A stretch of DNA of 64,000 nt from Gossypium raimondii. Lineage: Eukaryota > Streptophyta > Magnoliopsida > Malvales > Malvaceae. A program made the translations under genes and the position numbers. Shown piece by piece: positions 40,458 to 53,464 of this stretch. Numbering within the stretch: the first letter of the stretch is position 1; each line of letters opens with the position of its first letter. The stretch is from the NCBI RefSeq assembly GCF_025698545.1, contig NC_068577.1, positions 44,285,250-44,349,249 of the forward strand, written 5' to 3'. A model generated the notes under the pieces. The model did not search any database and was not told the DNA's origin. It worked only from the letters and a program-made list of their open reading frames with translations.

Positions 40458-40529
40458 AGTTGAGTGCATGTGCTAATGCACATACGCAGTTTGTGCATTG
40501 ATTCTGAAGTTTTTTTCTTCTGATGATAG

Positions 40530-40729
40530 AATGGACTTGATACCAAGGTTGAAAAGTCTAGAAACAGATGAAAAAAAAGGAAAAACAGGGCTAAGAAAGT
40601 CAGAGGTGTAAAGAAGGTAATTGGGGTGTTTGGTTTTTCAACTGTTTTTTCTTGAATTTATTTTATCAATTATTTGTGACTTTGCCCACATTGCAGGCCA
40701 AGGCTGGAGAGGCTGCCAAGAAAAAGTGA
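40530..40729 (+). pseudogene. Captured 3' end of ribosomal protein S24 gene, intron retained
   Basis: After an acceptor-like GATGATAG the sequence reads NGLDTKVEKSR, then shifts by one base into MKKRKNRAKKVRGVKK. A GT...TTGCAG intron (about 40618-40696) follows, and the final exon reads AKAGEAAKKK with stop at 40727-40729. This is the C-terminal end of eukaryotic RPS24. The one-base deletion after VEKSR breaks the frame. The kept intron shows DNA-level capture. Lies inside the Pack-MULE. Confidence 0.85.
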
Positions 40730-42004
40730 GATCCCCATAGATATGAACTAAGTTTCATGCAGCAATACAATCAAGCCCCTAATTATTTACCTCCATTTAT
40801 ATTGTTTGCCATTGAACTTCAAATGTATAATATTGAGTTCATTCTTCTTTTGAATATCCATTTGGATTTTTGTATAATGGACCTACTTTACTTGTTCCTA
40901 TGGAAATTGAAATTTGAATCAGTACCATTTTATGTCATCTAATGCTTTGAAATTTGTATTTACCAATTATTCCATGGTGCTTGAGTGCTTGGTTTTTCAA
41001 GGATGCGGGTTCAACAACTGTTATTGTGGCTCCTGATTTGTAGCAATTGTTCTATTGTGGGTTTGACCCTTTGGTTTTTGTCGAGCAACAACCCATTTGG
41101 ATTGAAAGAAAAAGACCCAAATTCAGGAGATGGTAAAAGACGAGGTTGATGGAGAAAGAAGATGAAGAGAAATGAGACAAGAACAAGAAAAAAAATAAAA
41201 GAAGCAATAAAGAGAAAGAGGTTGAGGGAGAAGAAGATGAAGAGAAAGATGAGAAGAAAAAGAAGAAAGACACAAAGAAGGACCAATCATCTTTTCTTTT
41301 CTTCTTTGACCCTTTGACTACTCGCCTAATGTGTAAGTTAATTGGCCAAGTCAACTATTCCGTTAAGCCTATGGCGAAAGGTATTAATGAGTGACTGATT
41401 TGTCACTTTTTAATAACGCTAGTGACTATTTTGTTATTTTTCAAAGTTGAGTGACTGAAATGAAACTTAAATGACTATTCTGTCAATTACCTCGGAGTTG
41501 AGTGGCTGTTGGTGTAGTTTATCCTTAATTATTTTTTATATTTTCATTCCCTCCCTAGGAAAACAACCTTTTATCTCTAAAAAATAATAAGTCTTTTAAC
41601 ATGTAAGCAAAGTGCCGTGGGTTTGTTTCTTTAGGGAAAAAAGTGAAAATATTGTACTTGTAATTGATGCGAATATTGGGGTTGGATGCTTGTATGATTA
41701 TCTTAACAAGATGTAAGCTGTTAGATAGAAACAGGAATGTTTGGTCAAGTCTTCTTACGCCTCAAAATAATGAACAAAATTCCAAACCGATTTAATCAAC
41801 CGGCTTCATATACATCACTGCTCATTATTCCACCTGTTTCTTTCATAGCTTCATCTTTTGGAAGTAATCCCCAGTTCTCTGTTACTAGGAGAAAAATCCC
41901 AATCATATAAGCAATTCTAAGTTTATTAAAATCCTTTGAGCAAGCTTTAGGTTTCTTATCCTCTTAAACCCATTTCTCCCCATTTGGAGATCTCTTCCAA
42001 ATCC

Positions 42005-45000
42005 ATGGAAGATGCTATACGCTTCATATTTTTCTCATTTCTGCTCATTCCTGCAAATACCCAACTTGAATCCAACCAAAAAGGATACATATCTGCTGTT
42101 ATATCCACTAAAGGTCTTGATTTTGCTAAAGATTTGCTGATTGAGAAAGCTGTTTCTTCTATAATTCCACTTCAACTGTCTGATATCGAAAAGTCTGCAA
42201 AAATCCCGGTTGTTGGGAAAGTTCGTATGGGTCTTTCTGATATCGTAATTTATAGTGTCGATTTTCCTTTTTCATCTGTTGCAACTGGAGACTCCGGTAT
42301 TGTTTTAGTTGCTTCTGGTGCTACTGCTAATTTGAATATGAAGTGGAAGTATTCTTACAAAACATGGATAGTCACTATTTCTGATCAAGGAACTGCCACT
42401 GTTGAGGTATGGGATAACAGTTGGGAACTTTGAAAGAACAAAGTAATTGATACTGTTGATTTGGTTCTGTCTTGGCTTCCACTTTTCATTTTTGTTTAAA
42501 TATTCATGAGTACAGAGATATAATCTTTCAAAGGTGAAAAAACTATTGAAAAATTTAACATATTCCCATAGTTGTTTCAGTTTAGTTAAGCTCGGAAAGA
42601 AGGTTCTGCTTGAATAATTTATAATTTGTATGTTTTAACCTGTCCATGTTATAGTGTTTTGAAGTTTTATAGTTGGGAAATTTACATAGTTTTTTCATGG
42701 TTATTTGAGATGCATATGCCCATTATTAAGCCCCTCTTTATATGGTACTGGTTTTGGTTCATATTATCTTGCATCAAAGAGCCTTGTGCTTATCCATTAT
42801 GTTAACCTTTGCTTTGTCATAGTTTGGTATTTTCAAATAATAAGTATATTAAAAGAACCAGTAACAAACTAACGTCTATTTAAAATTTTGATTGTTAGGA
42901 TGGTTTGTAGACTTGATGTTTATATTTGCTGGTTCATAGGTTCTAGGCATGGTGGTGTGGCTTAAAGCGGCTGTTATAAACGAAGAAGGAACTCTCAAGC
43001 TATTTTTATTGGACTATGAATGTCATGTGAAAGATATCTCCATAAATGTAGATGGTGGAGCTTCTTGGCTTTATCAAGGGTATGCTATCGTTGCCTATTC
43101 GGACAACTATGCTAATCCAACTCTTCATTTTTATTGAAGCATCCACATCCCACATATGTTCAGACGTAAGAATGGGGATATGATCCTTCAAGGACCCTCC
43201 AAATACATAGAATCAGTCATTATTCTGTCATTAAACCATAGGATTTTTTTTTTATAACTTTTTAATAGTATTCTACAAAACTAAATTATGCATCAGTTAA
43301 AAATCACATACATGGATCTTTTAGGTTTACCATTTTGTTCTTTAGGTTCTGCTTGAGATCCGTATCTTTCCTGTTATGATACTTATTGTATTTATTCAAC
43401 TTATCATCCAGGATCATTGATGCTTTCCGAGGGAAAATCATGTCTGAAGTTGAAGATGCGATTATCAAGAAGATCAAAGAAGGAATGATAAAGCTTGACT
43501 CATTGTTGCAGTCGCTTCCAAAACAACTGCAAGTTAATAGTGTTGTTGCATTGAATGTGACTTTCATGGATGATCCTTTGTTAACTAATTCTTCCGTAGA
43601 GCTTGAAATTAATGGTTTATTCAACGGAGCAGATGAAATTTCAGTTTCAAACTATTACAGTAAAAGAGCACGGAATTTCCTTTCCTGCAATGGTTTAGCA
43701 AAGATGGTTGAAATCTCATTGCATGAAAAGGTTTTTCAATCTGCTGGATCAGTATACTTCCATGTAAGTTTCCACAGTATGAAACCTGCAATCATCCTCA
43801 AATTTCCTAGAGCTAACTTCGGTTTGATTGAAGCTTATATTGAGATTGCAGAAAATTGCATCTAAAATGTAATTTAGGCTTTCCGAAGGGGTGGAAAACT
43901 AGAAGGATGAAAATATAAATTTTCTTTCCATAGTGTACTTGGTTGGTAGGAAAGACAAAGAACAAGCAATTTTCTTTCCCTTCATTGCTTGGTAGAGTTG
44001 AATGATAAAAGGAAAGAAAATAAAACAATTGGAAAATGTATAATTTGAACTAACATACACTTCTCTCCTATTTTCTCTCCTCTCCTGATTCCAATTTGGA
44101 AGGATTGGTTTTTATGCATTAGGATGTGAAATTATCAACCCTCCTATTTTCTTTCCTCTCACTTTACTTTTCACTTTTTCACTCCCTCCTCCCATCCTTC
44201 ACTTTTCCACCCAATCAAGCACACCCTTAATGTCAATTTGATAGTTATACTAATGCATATATGTTCTTTTGGTGGTCAGGCAGATCATATGCATTGGACT
44301 CTCAACAAAATACCTGAGTCACTGACGAACACTGCTGGATGGAGATATATTATACCTCAATTGTATGAGCAATATCCAAATGATGATATGAAGCTTCATG
44401 TAACAGTGACTTCTCCACCAGTCATACGAATTGCAGATCATGACGTGGACACCACTATTTATGCAGATTTGACTTTCGAGGTCTTAGATTCCAGTGAAGT
44501 CGTCCCCATCGCTTGCATCTCATTGGTATGCTTAGTTGATATGATTATCGTCTTTTAATTCATTTATTCATATCCTCTCTTAACTCAGGAAGCCAGTTTC
44601 TGTTTTGATCTTTTTACAAGCTTTTGGACAGTAACGATTGTAATAAATATATGCAGGTGATAAGTACATCATGTTCTGCAGAAATTCATAGGAACAATCT
44701 TACTGGTAGCATTAAGCTAACCAACTTCACATCATCTTTGGCATGGAGCAATATTGGTAATCTTAACATGCATCTCCTTCAGGTATTATCCATTTCAAGC
44801 CTCTTTTCAATCCATTAGTGTTTGCATCGGCTTATTGCTATAACAGTAACCAAATTGGAGTTCAATCCATTTGTGTTTCTGGTACAACTTAGACATCAAA
44901 ATAGTTTCCAAATTATATGCATTCGATACTTCGTTAAGTATAAACATGCATGGAAGCACTATTAATGAATCATATTCGAAACATTCCGAGCAAGATCATT

Positions 45001-45250
45001 TTTATGCATCTAATGAAAAGTGCGGTGAATATTGTTTTAGGCTGCAATGTCAACTGTCCTCGAAAACTTCTTCATGCCAGATCTGAACTTACATCTTAGA
45101 AATGGGTTCCCTTTGCCTCTTCCCCATGGTTTTACACTTCAGAATGCTGAAATTGTCCAACTCGATTCGAAGGTTATGGTTCGTAGTGATTTGAGCTACA
45201 CAGAGGATATGATCTCTCGACCGGGTATAAATTTATTAGCAACAGCTTGA
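42005..45250 (+). CDS. BPI/LBP-family lipid-binding protein, secreted
   Basis: Plant member of the bactericidal permeability-increasing / LPS-binding protein family, resembling Arabidopsis At1g04970 (an LBR protein implicated in LPS response). Six GT-AG exons: 42005-42406, 42940-43079, 43412-43763, 44280-44525, 44657-44782 and 45041-45250, giving 491 aa (Arabidopsis about 488). Residues 1-22 form a signal peptide. Family landmarks include KGLDFAKDLLIEKA, DGGASWLYQG, KLDSLLQSLPKQL, ADHMHWTLNKIPE, LAWSNIGNLNMHLLQ and NGFPLPLPHGFTLQNAEI, spanning both barrels. The start is the first ATG; an upstream in-frame TTG is not used in plants. Intron 3 has a MITE-like insert. The gene converges with the MAP65 gene. 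Confidence 0.93.
43870..44235. repeat. Possible MITE in intron 3 of the BPI/LBP gene
   Basis: The left part contains CTTGGTTGGTAGGAAAG and the right part CTTTTCCACCCAATCAAG, loosely inverted, with many CTTTCC/GGAAAG words between. This resembles hAT-like MITEs with GTGTGCTTGG termini. No target duplication was found. Confidence 0.35.
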
Positions 45251-46046
45251 ATGCTTGATGTTCATGCTAAAATTAACTATTGTTGTATACCTAAAATCAT
45301 GTACAAGTGAAAGCCCCAAAAGTATATTACATGGTACATAGTTTATACTCAAGTTGAAGCTTTTTAGCTTTTTCGGTTTGTAAATTTCAAAGAGATTGGG
45401 AGAAGTAAAAATGATTTGTTTCTTATTAAAATACAGTGTCAAGAGTCTTAAGGCAATAAAAGATGGGGGGTTTGTCTCACCTACTGCCATCGATCAAATT
45501 TGGATTCTGGGTTGGGAGTTTTTATATCTAATAGACTAATCCCTACCTTCTACCTTCTGCCAGAAACATTGTTTTTATCCCTTTTTTCCTGGACTCTTTA
45601 CAAATCTGGCTAAAGCGATGATGATGAAGCATGAGTCAAGAATCAGCTTGAAAATGCAAAATACGTTCTCATTGAAGTGGTTGTTAGAGATCTATAATAG
45701 TATTTGTGATTCAAATTATAACACATTAATGATATTAGTTAGTGAGATTTATATTGTATTGGGACAAGGAGTTGATATAAGAATTAATTTAGTAAAGAAT
45801 TGTTGCTATTATAGATGAAAAGGGAATGTTATTATTATAAATAGGGTTTACTGTATCAGCTCATGGGACAACATGAATAGAAAACCAGCTTTAAAATGTC
45901 AAATATCACAATGTTACACGCTAATAACAGTATACTCTCCTACTCACTCACTATATTGCTACAACAGCTCTTCGATATGGTAAACAATATCAGGTAATAA
46001 CACTAGTAACAAGACAAAGGGTGTAAACCACTAAATTTATTTATTA
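45251..46046. other. Convergent 3' UTR spacer between BPI/LBP and MAP65 genes
   Basis: Holds the 3' UTRs of two genes facing each other. No coding region is supported; short open frames here are AT-rich chance frames. Confidence 0.5.
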
Positions 46047-49000
46047 TTAGGGTGATGCTGGTGATCTATCGGTTCCAGAAACATGGGAGGCGGCATCCTC
46101 CTTTGATATGGCAACAAAGTTGGTAGGAGCTGCCACCCTCATGCTGTCCCGCTTCCCTTCTTTAGCTGCAGATCTGCTTCCATTTTGACTGGCACTTAAA
46201 GACAAGCGTCTGCCGGGGGTTCCATTGGTACGAGGTCCCACCACCTTCTTTGTACTAGCTGGTCGAGCTGGGGTTGACCTTGAACTGAATATGGGTTCTT
46301 GTTCTGTGTTTTGCTGCTCACCGAACTTCTTCTGATCCTGTAGGTTTTATAGGTTACCAGTTACCGCATTTAGTACAACGAGAGACCATTTAAGTTCACC
46401 TTCTTCATGTCTAAATCTAGGTTCATGCTTGAAGTTTAAAAATAGTTGGAACTGATAATGACTAGAAAATTTACCCTAAGCCTCCTTTTCTCTTCTTCCC
46501 TTTCTTGCCTGAGCATAGCATATTCATCTAGCATGGCAAGGAGCGGAATGCCATTGTACTTAAATGATATGCCACGATCTTCCTCCCAAGCTCGAGTTTT
46601 GGCAACCAAAGTGTCAACCATACCTAAACAGGCCAATAAAGGCAATTAATACAGAAAATGTCAGGCTATACATGCATGCTAAGCAGATCTAGAGTTGTAG
46701 CATCATTAAAGTTCTCCTCTACCATGTAGATGTTAAAGACAAATATGCCATGGATGGCTGGAAACTAGAACTTATTAGTTTCAGGAGATCATTTCATTTA
46801 ATCTCTTGAAATAGGTGCATTAGCGATGGTGACCAACCTTATCGTACATACACAATAAATTTCTTCCAAATCAAATGAGATTTAAAATTTTAATTTGATT
46901 ACTAATTCTAAATCAGTAGAGCTTAAGATAACAAAATTTATCAACTCAGCAGCGGATAAAGTAGATTGAAAGGAACTTCATGACCAGAAATTGAATTCCT
47001 AATGATGGTTCAGGGAGATTAATATGGACATAGGACTCTATATGGTCCTACCTGGAATTTTGTTTACCAGAATACGAGCCTTCTCAGCACGCTTGAGGTT
47101 TAAGTGTGCCCCCCTGCTTGCATTGTACCTGTTATCATCCTGTTCCAGCAGGAAAATATTAGTGGAACCAAATACTCAGCGTCAGTTACAGGTAATAAGC
47201 TAGAGCATTTGCAGGGAAGATCACCATCAAATCTGCATCTTTAGTACTATGATAGTACTTTTCCCTACATAGAGGTACAGGGGTATACATCTTAAACATG
47301 CTGAGGAGCTAGCAGTCACTCATAAATGTCAAATCCAAAACTTTTATCAGGCAATATCGGAATAAATAAGTTGATGGATTCAAGGATCACCATTAAGGGT
47401 ATATATCAACCTACAGCACTCCAGGTCATGTTCTCAATTAGATCATGTTAGGATAAAAAGGTTGTGCAAAAATATCATGCCCACATTATCAGAGTAGTTC
47501 CTGGTATCTTCAACGCAATATTGCAAATCAATACACTCACCAGTCCCACCAAAAAGGGAGAGAGAAATCAGAGCAAGTAGCCAAAGAGAAAACGAGGTTG
47601 AAGAAGAGATAAGTACCCGATTGTAGTCATCAAGCCAACTTTCTTCTTCACAAGCTGACATCCATTTTTCAACCCTATCCAATATTTCTTTCCTGCTAAG
47701 GGCTTCTTCTTTCGCTTTTGTGATCTGATTATCCATGTCAGCTAGTAACTCAGCAGGCTCAACATTCCCGGTATCAATCAGAGCCATAATTTTCTCCCTA
47801 GCAGCCTCTGGATCTATCTCTATATGAGCATGGGCAAATATCTCCTCAAGCTCCACTTGCCTTTTGAAAGCAAGTTCCTTCATTCTGCTTGACTTTAGCT
47901 GATCAAGCCTTTCAACTTCTACCTCTGCCTTCAGGACAATAGAAAATAAATACAAGTTAGCAACTCTTCTCACTCATACCTAAACAACCAACTAAGAAAC
48001 TTGATTACTTGTTCAATCAGATCCAGAGCAAGAGCACCGGGAACAGCCACTTCATCAACTGATGCAGAGATGTTGCAGGTAACATGGTCGAATAATCTCC
48101 TTTCTTCTTCAGGAGTGTCCATCAAATTCCACAGATCAGTTAGCTTAGTTGCTAACTCTTGAAGCTGTCAAAGAGGAACATGTTGATTTCATATTTTAAA
48201 CTATTGGAATAGAAGTATAAAAGTTGAATATACTACAAAGCTCATATTTATGTCCGTAATAAAGATGTGCCAATCTGGTCATATATCTGTGTCTGATGCT
48301 AACGTATCAAGAAGAAAAATGGGGAGTACATTTTCACCAGAAAAGAAGAAGAAGAAGAAAAAAAAAAAAAACAGAACTACTACATTCAATAGTAATACCT
48401 TATGAATCCTCTGCTTCTTATCTTCATGTAAAGCTGAGACTGTCTCAGCCAACCTTAATAGTGTATCATTGCTGATGCTTTTTGACTGCACACATGTTTT
48501 ATCATCTAAGCTTGGATGAACTTCAGTTATAGTACTAAAGAAGTCCATTCCAAGTACAGCACAAAGATCATGCACAGTGCCAACAAATTCAAGGACTTTA
48601 TGCAGCCGATCACTCTGCAATGCAATGAGAACTTAGTGGCATTGATGCATGTACAGACTTGATGCCAGAATATGTAAGACAATGGATTTACCTTCTCTTT
48701 TTGAAGTTCTTGGAGCTTTACTTGATATTCATTCAACTTCTTTAGGGACAAGTCAGACTCATCCACTGCAGGAGCACCAGCCTGCTCATTGGCACTCCCA
48801 GTAATTTCCCCACATATCTTCTGAATCTGTGATTGTACATCAGAAAACTCCTTAACTCTCTCCTCTTTCTGTTTCCACAGCTGTTCAAGGGCTGGTGCTA
48901 TAGCAGCAAGTTGCTCCTTGATTGTTCCTGATGCCTTCACAGTATCCTACAGCAAACTTATAAACAACATTGATTTGCATACCAAGAGTAATAACTTCCT

Positions 49001-49418
49001 ATTATCTAGAGCAAATATGATTAGAACAAGATATTAAGTGATTACTCACAACACCAAGAAAACTTTTGTCTCCAAGAGCTGATACAAGTGTGGAAAGCTC
49101 TAGTTTGGCATCTGACAAGGTCACAAGAAGTTCTGCTCTTGATTTTGCAGCCTGCTCAACCTTCCTTTTGTACACATCCAAGCACTCTTGCTCTATCTGA
49201 AGAAGCATCTTGTCTCTCTCTTCATCACTTTCACCAACTTCATCCCATATTTCCTTCAATCAATTGCAGAACATTTTACCTCCTATATTTCTACATTCAG
49301 ATATGCACCAGAAACAAAGATTTTATGGGAGAGAACAAGTTAGAAGCCACATTACTTGCAGTTTCTGCAGTAAAGTGCCACAAGTGGTTTCTCCTAGAAG
49401 AGGGTTTTGTGCATCCAT
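46047..49418 (-). CDS. MAP65-1: Microtubule-associated protein MAP65-1-like (Ase1/PRC1 family)
   Basis: Cross-links antiparallel microtubules in cortical arrays and the phragmoplast. Nine GT-AG exons on the minus strand: 49418-49356, 49253-49050, 48946-48692, 48614-48399, 48164-48009, 47928-47617, 47139-47052, 46623-46475 and 46337-46047, giving 577 aa (Arabidopsis MAP65-1 is 587). It opens [20 protein letters not shown]; coiled-coil dimerisation regions follow ([36 protein letters not shown]). The conserved microtubule-binding core is in exons 6-8 ([44 protein letters not shown]). The last exon is the basic, Ser/Pro-rich tail ([15 protein letters not shown] ... SPASP), the region phosphorylated in the family. 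The 21-codon first exon is easily missed. A leader exon lies about 1.2 kb upstream. Confidence 0.95.
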
Positions 49419-49429
49419 TACTACCATTT

Positions 49430-50770
49430 ACTCTACCACTTCAACCTAGCCTACACCAGAGCATTTAATAGACTTTAAGACACATTTATTTTAAATCTTG
49501 CAATTTAAAAGGAAAGAACAACCCTGAACTAGAGAATTATGAGTATATACCTTCTTGACCAGCTAGAAACAGCACTTTACCAGACTAAATGACATACACC
49601 TAGCAGCAGAAGTCGCAACCAATGGAATATCATTAAGTTTGGACAAGTATCAAGAATTAGATTAACTGAAGAATCTCATGGCAATAAACAAGATAAACTT
49701 AAAGTGTAAAAAGATATGAATTGGTAAGGGATCCGAATATTGAAATCATATAAAAGAATATCTTAGGCAGTAAAAAGAATGAAGATGCAACCACGGTATT
49801 TAGTAAGCACACTAGATAATGTTTCTGAAGTTTGTCTTCGGAAATTGCAATAAGCAGGCTAGTAGGAAGTATCACTGAGTTCAGATCATAGTACAAAAGA
49901 AGTAAAAAGAAAAGACTCATCATACATATTGGACCAAAGTGCAATTGATCAATCAAGTAAACTTGCAGAAAATTTGGTTGCTCTTGCTCAAACATTGAAA
50001 TTTACGAGGAGGACAAAGGAATGCTCAACGACTTCTTGCAAGAAGCAAGGGAAAGTTCTCTTGAATATCTTAATCCAAAACCAATAAAAAATGAATCTGA
50101 TGGGAGTTTACAAGGAAAAAGAACATGAATATTTTTGTATCTCAGATCAAGAACCAATGTAAACAAAGCCTTAAGTATGATAGAGATATCAGTTTTGATC
50201 TATTGAGCTTCCAATATGTTAGCCAAATGTAACACAAAACAAATTTATTAGAAATTTGAAACACTCTGGCCAAACCATCAACATTTTTAAAACAAGTTTT
50301 TAGGTTATTTACCTCCAATTCCTCAACAAACAATGAAACCCGTACCTTGATTGACCGAAGCCAGGCAACCAGCCTTGAACAAAAACGACCCAGCTTCACA
50401 ATTTCATTTCTTTCTCAAAATTCACTAAACATTAATCACTTAAAATAGCAAAGAAAACTCAAAGCTCAATTATCCACTAAAAACACACTTTCATGAAACC
50501 AACTACAAGGATAACCTCAGATCTTTCTTAAACCCATTACAAAAAAGAAAAGCATACTCTGGTCACATAAAGATCAAAACAAGAGTAAACAAAGCTGAAA
50601 ATGCAGGAGAGAGAACAATGAAACTGAGGAGAAGAATAAATAAGCCATACCAGATCTTATTTTAAGCAAAGATTTCTGGGTTTTTATTTGACTTCAGATC
50701 TAAGGCTTTGATCTTTGCAGAGAGTGGAGTTTGTGAGAGTGAGAGAAGCTTTGAATTTTGATGCAGAGAA
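49430..50770 (-). other. MAP65 gene leader exon and probable 1.2-kb 5'-UTR intron
   Basis: Reading on the minus strand, a CT-rich leader begins near 50770 and reaches a donor AAGATCTG|GTATGG near 50650. An acceptor ending GGTAG lies a few bases before the start codon near 49425-49435. The sequence between is T-rich and open to no convincing frame. This is inferred from splice-like signals and the absence of coding sequence. Confidence 0.45.
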
Positions 50771-51841
50771 CAAAAACGATAAATGCGGGCTGTGGGACCC
50801 TATAACATATCTAGTTGTCTTAATAAATTATTCTGATCGTTAAGTACCCGTCTTTCTTGTGTTATTTACGAAGATGACACTGTCAGCTTCTAATCCTTTA
50901 AATATTTTACTTGTTTGTCTTTGTCTCTTTCTGACTTTTGGGACTAAAAATTAGTGACTAAACAATGTGAAAATAAATCTCAAACACTTAAAAAAAAATA
51001 TGTTCACGGTAATGGAATAGAGCTGTAATTGAATAGAGTTGTAATCAGTAATTCAATTGTTTTGTTGAATCTAATAGAATAAAACTGAACTGTAATAGTA
51101 TTCTTGTGTTTGGTTGAATGAAATATGTTGTAATAGCATAAGAAAAAATTAAAATGACTAGAATACTCTTAGCGAATTTTTTAGATGGATGATTATTGTT
51201 ATTAAATTTTAATAGGATTAAAAATAATAACTAATTTAATCATTTTTAAATATAATTATTACTACAATATGAATTAATACATATTATAACCCTTAAACTA
51301 GATAAATATTATTTATTTTATTAATACATATTATTAAATTTAATAATAAATAATAATTTAATTATATTTTAATATAATTATTATCAAATATAATTTGATA
51401 AAATTAAAAATAAATAATTTAATAACATTCTTAATATAATTATTATTAAAATATGAATTAATAAAAATCATAACATAATCTCATGGGATCATAGTTGCCA
51501 AATTATAAATATTGATCCAAAAATAATAATTATTCTCTTTTTTATATATATGAAAAATATCAATCATCTATACACCAAACAAGCAAGCAGACTCCTATTT
51601 TAACTTCTCTATATTTTTCCCCAAGCTATTAACATCAATTCCAAAAATATTCCCCCAAAAATATCAAAAAAGAAAAAGGGTCCTGCTCTGCCATTCATGT
51701 ATCTTCAACCTGAATCACTTTCCATACCCCTCATGTTCTTCAATCCTCTTAGTCTCTGTATCATGCCAAAACTCAACATCAAAAACATGAATAATAGCAT
51801 AAAAAATTATTGCATTGTAGGAAATGTAAAAGAAGAGAAAC
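50771..51841. other. MAP65 promoter side and AT-rich repeat debris
   Basis: At 51010-51140 there are repeated GGAATAGAGCTGTAAT / TTTGGTTGAATG words, similar to those at 57060-57195. These two patches may be ends of one decayed element around the eIF3j relic, but termini do not align well. The rest is AT-rich with no gene. Confidence 0.4.
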
Positions 51842-53201
51842 CAAATCATATATTACCTTCTTAGAACTCTTCTTCTCCTTAACTGCAATCTTCCCATTCT
51901 ACAGAATTTTTTTTTTGACAAATCTAGCAAGAATTGTTGTGATCAAAGATGCAATATCTTTGACATCAGCTGCTTTCAAAGAAGTCAATGATAGTCTCAT
52001 CACGGCCTTGAGTAGTGCAATATAGTGATAACTTTTCTGCATCAAAGGATGTATTTAGGCAACGTGAGAACTTCCTCAATACAGTGACAATGCAAGGAAA
52101 GAAAGATTGTTAAACTCACCTCATATGGGCAAAGCTTGTGAGAAATAAGCTCAGCATACTCCACAAAGTCACTTTCAGATTTGGGAATAAAATTATCAAG
52201 AGTCTTATCATCACCTTTCTTGGAAAACAGTTCAGTCATTGATTTATAATCGATTTATTCCACAAGCCTATAATAGAAAGCAAAATGTCAGATCATGACA
52301 CCTTATTGACAAAAAAGAAATGAAAAAAAATCACCTTTAGATATATACACATATATATACACACACAAAAATAAAAAAAATGGGTGGAGGATAACAATAA
52401 GACTTCAGCTAATTTAGAAACAAACTACAACGAAATAGTTCTAAATAGAAGTCAGCAAATTTAAGTTCTAGCAGTATTAAGATATTCATGCCAATGTTTA
52501 TAACAAAAGATCTAGGAAAACACTATGATTCTGTCAATATCCACAAAATTGTTATAAGTGACACTGTAATTAGCCTCAAAGCAAATCTTATGCCACCATA
52601 AAAAAGGATACAGGGAGAGGCTTTATCTACATGGTTCTAGATCCAAATGGTAAGAATAGAATACATGAATAACTATAAATGATCAATCAAATTTCTTAAT
52701 TGATGCAGTAGGATGGTAATGGATCACATGGAGATTTTCTTATCACATCAAGAATGAGGCACATCTTAATAGAGTTTGAATTACCAAACTTAAGTTATAT
52801 TCTTATCCATCTGACAATGCCAGGAGATACATGTATCAAAAATCAAATCAGGACCAATCCAGAAATAACTCATAACTTTCAGAATAACACAAGCAAATCC
52901 ATACACCATGCTCAACACTTGTAACTAAGTTTTTCTTGCCTATGTTTAGTTGGTTTAAAAGGTTACAATTTTGAACATGTTTTCCAGTATAGAATTTTAA
53001 TAAGTAATAAAAAGATCTATAGGACCAAAGAGCCCCGATAAGAAAATACTAGTAAACGTAATTAATACAAGTTACAACGAAGAGGTGGAGCAAGTTCATC
53101 TTTATTTTCCCATGATTCCTTGATATCAGAGTTATCAATATCTTCATCATCCCATTTGCTTTTAAGTTGTTCCTTTGTAGGGAGAGGTGGAATCTCATCC
53201 T
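51842..53201 (-). pseudogene. Decayed eIF3 subunit j gene copy
   Basis: Pieces of translation initiation factor eIF3j in correct order on the minus strand. The first, 53201 to about 53085, reads EDEIPPLPTKEQLKSKWDDE then DIKESWENKDELAPP, after an intact acceptor. The second, about 52240-52120, reads MTELFSKKGDDKTLDNFIPK then SESDFVEYAELISHKL, ending at a donor GAG|GTGAGT. The third, 52036-51899, reads KSYHYIALLKAVMRLS then SLKAADVKDIASLITTIL and hits a TAG stop. The first exon, the linking central exon(s) and the acidic C-terminus are missing. Introns remain, so this is not a processed copy. A retrotransposon inserted just upstream at 53465. Confidence 0.8.
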
Positions 53202-53464
53202 CTGCAACAATAACATACAACTTCCTGAGCAAAAAAAGAAGATGGGGATTTCAAGAAAAGGAAACCAAAAATAAAAAGAATGACATAATGCAATAAGTTC
53301 TCCAACTAAGATTGGAAACATACCATAATCTTTAGCACTTATTAAAAACTCAAAAATATATGAAATGCAGAATAGAAATGAATCTAGTTTAAGGTCTCTT
53401 TACACTTTAAAATTCCTATACAAAACTACGAGGCGACCATCAGGTAATGTTTCAAGAAAAGAAC

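Larger units (their letters stand above)
40061..41524 (+). mobile_element. Pack-MULE with perfect 9-bp target duplication
   Basis: Long terminal inverted repeats of roughly 110-120 bp: the left end AGGTAAATTACACCAAC pairs with the reverse complement of the right end GGATAAACTACACCAAC, and both continue with CACTCAACT and AAGTTTCATTTCAGTCACTC. The element is flanked by TTAATTATT at 40052-40060 and 41525-41533, the 9-bp duplication of Mutator-like elements. It has no transposase. It carries an RPB3 5' fragment and an RPS24 3' fragment joined in the same orientation, plus GA-rich tracts at 40275-40345 and 41110-41280. Confidence 0.93.

Noticed and set aside
40234-41354. Minus-strand Phe/Ser-rich open frames in the Pack-MULE
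   Set aside because: They are complements of GA-rich tracts and have no protein family character.
41984-42004. Upstream start for the BPI/LBP protein
   Set aside because: It would need a TTG codon; the ATG at 42005 begins a good signal peptide.
46446-46649. Plus-strand open frame opposite MAP65
   Set aside because: Antisense shadow of MAP65 exon 8.
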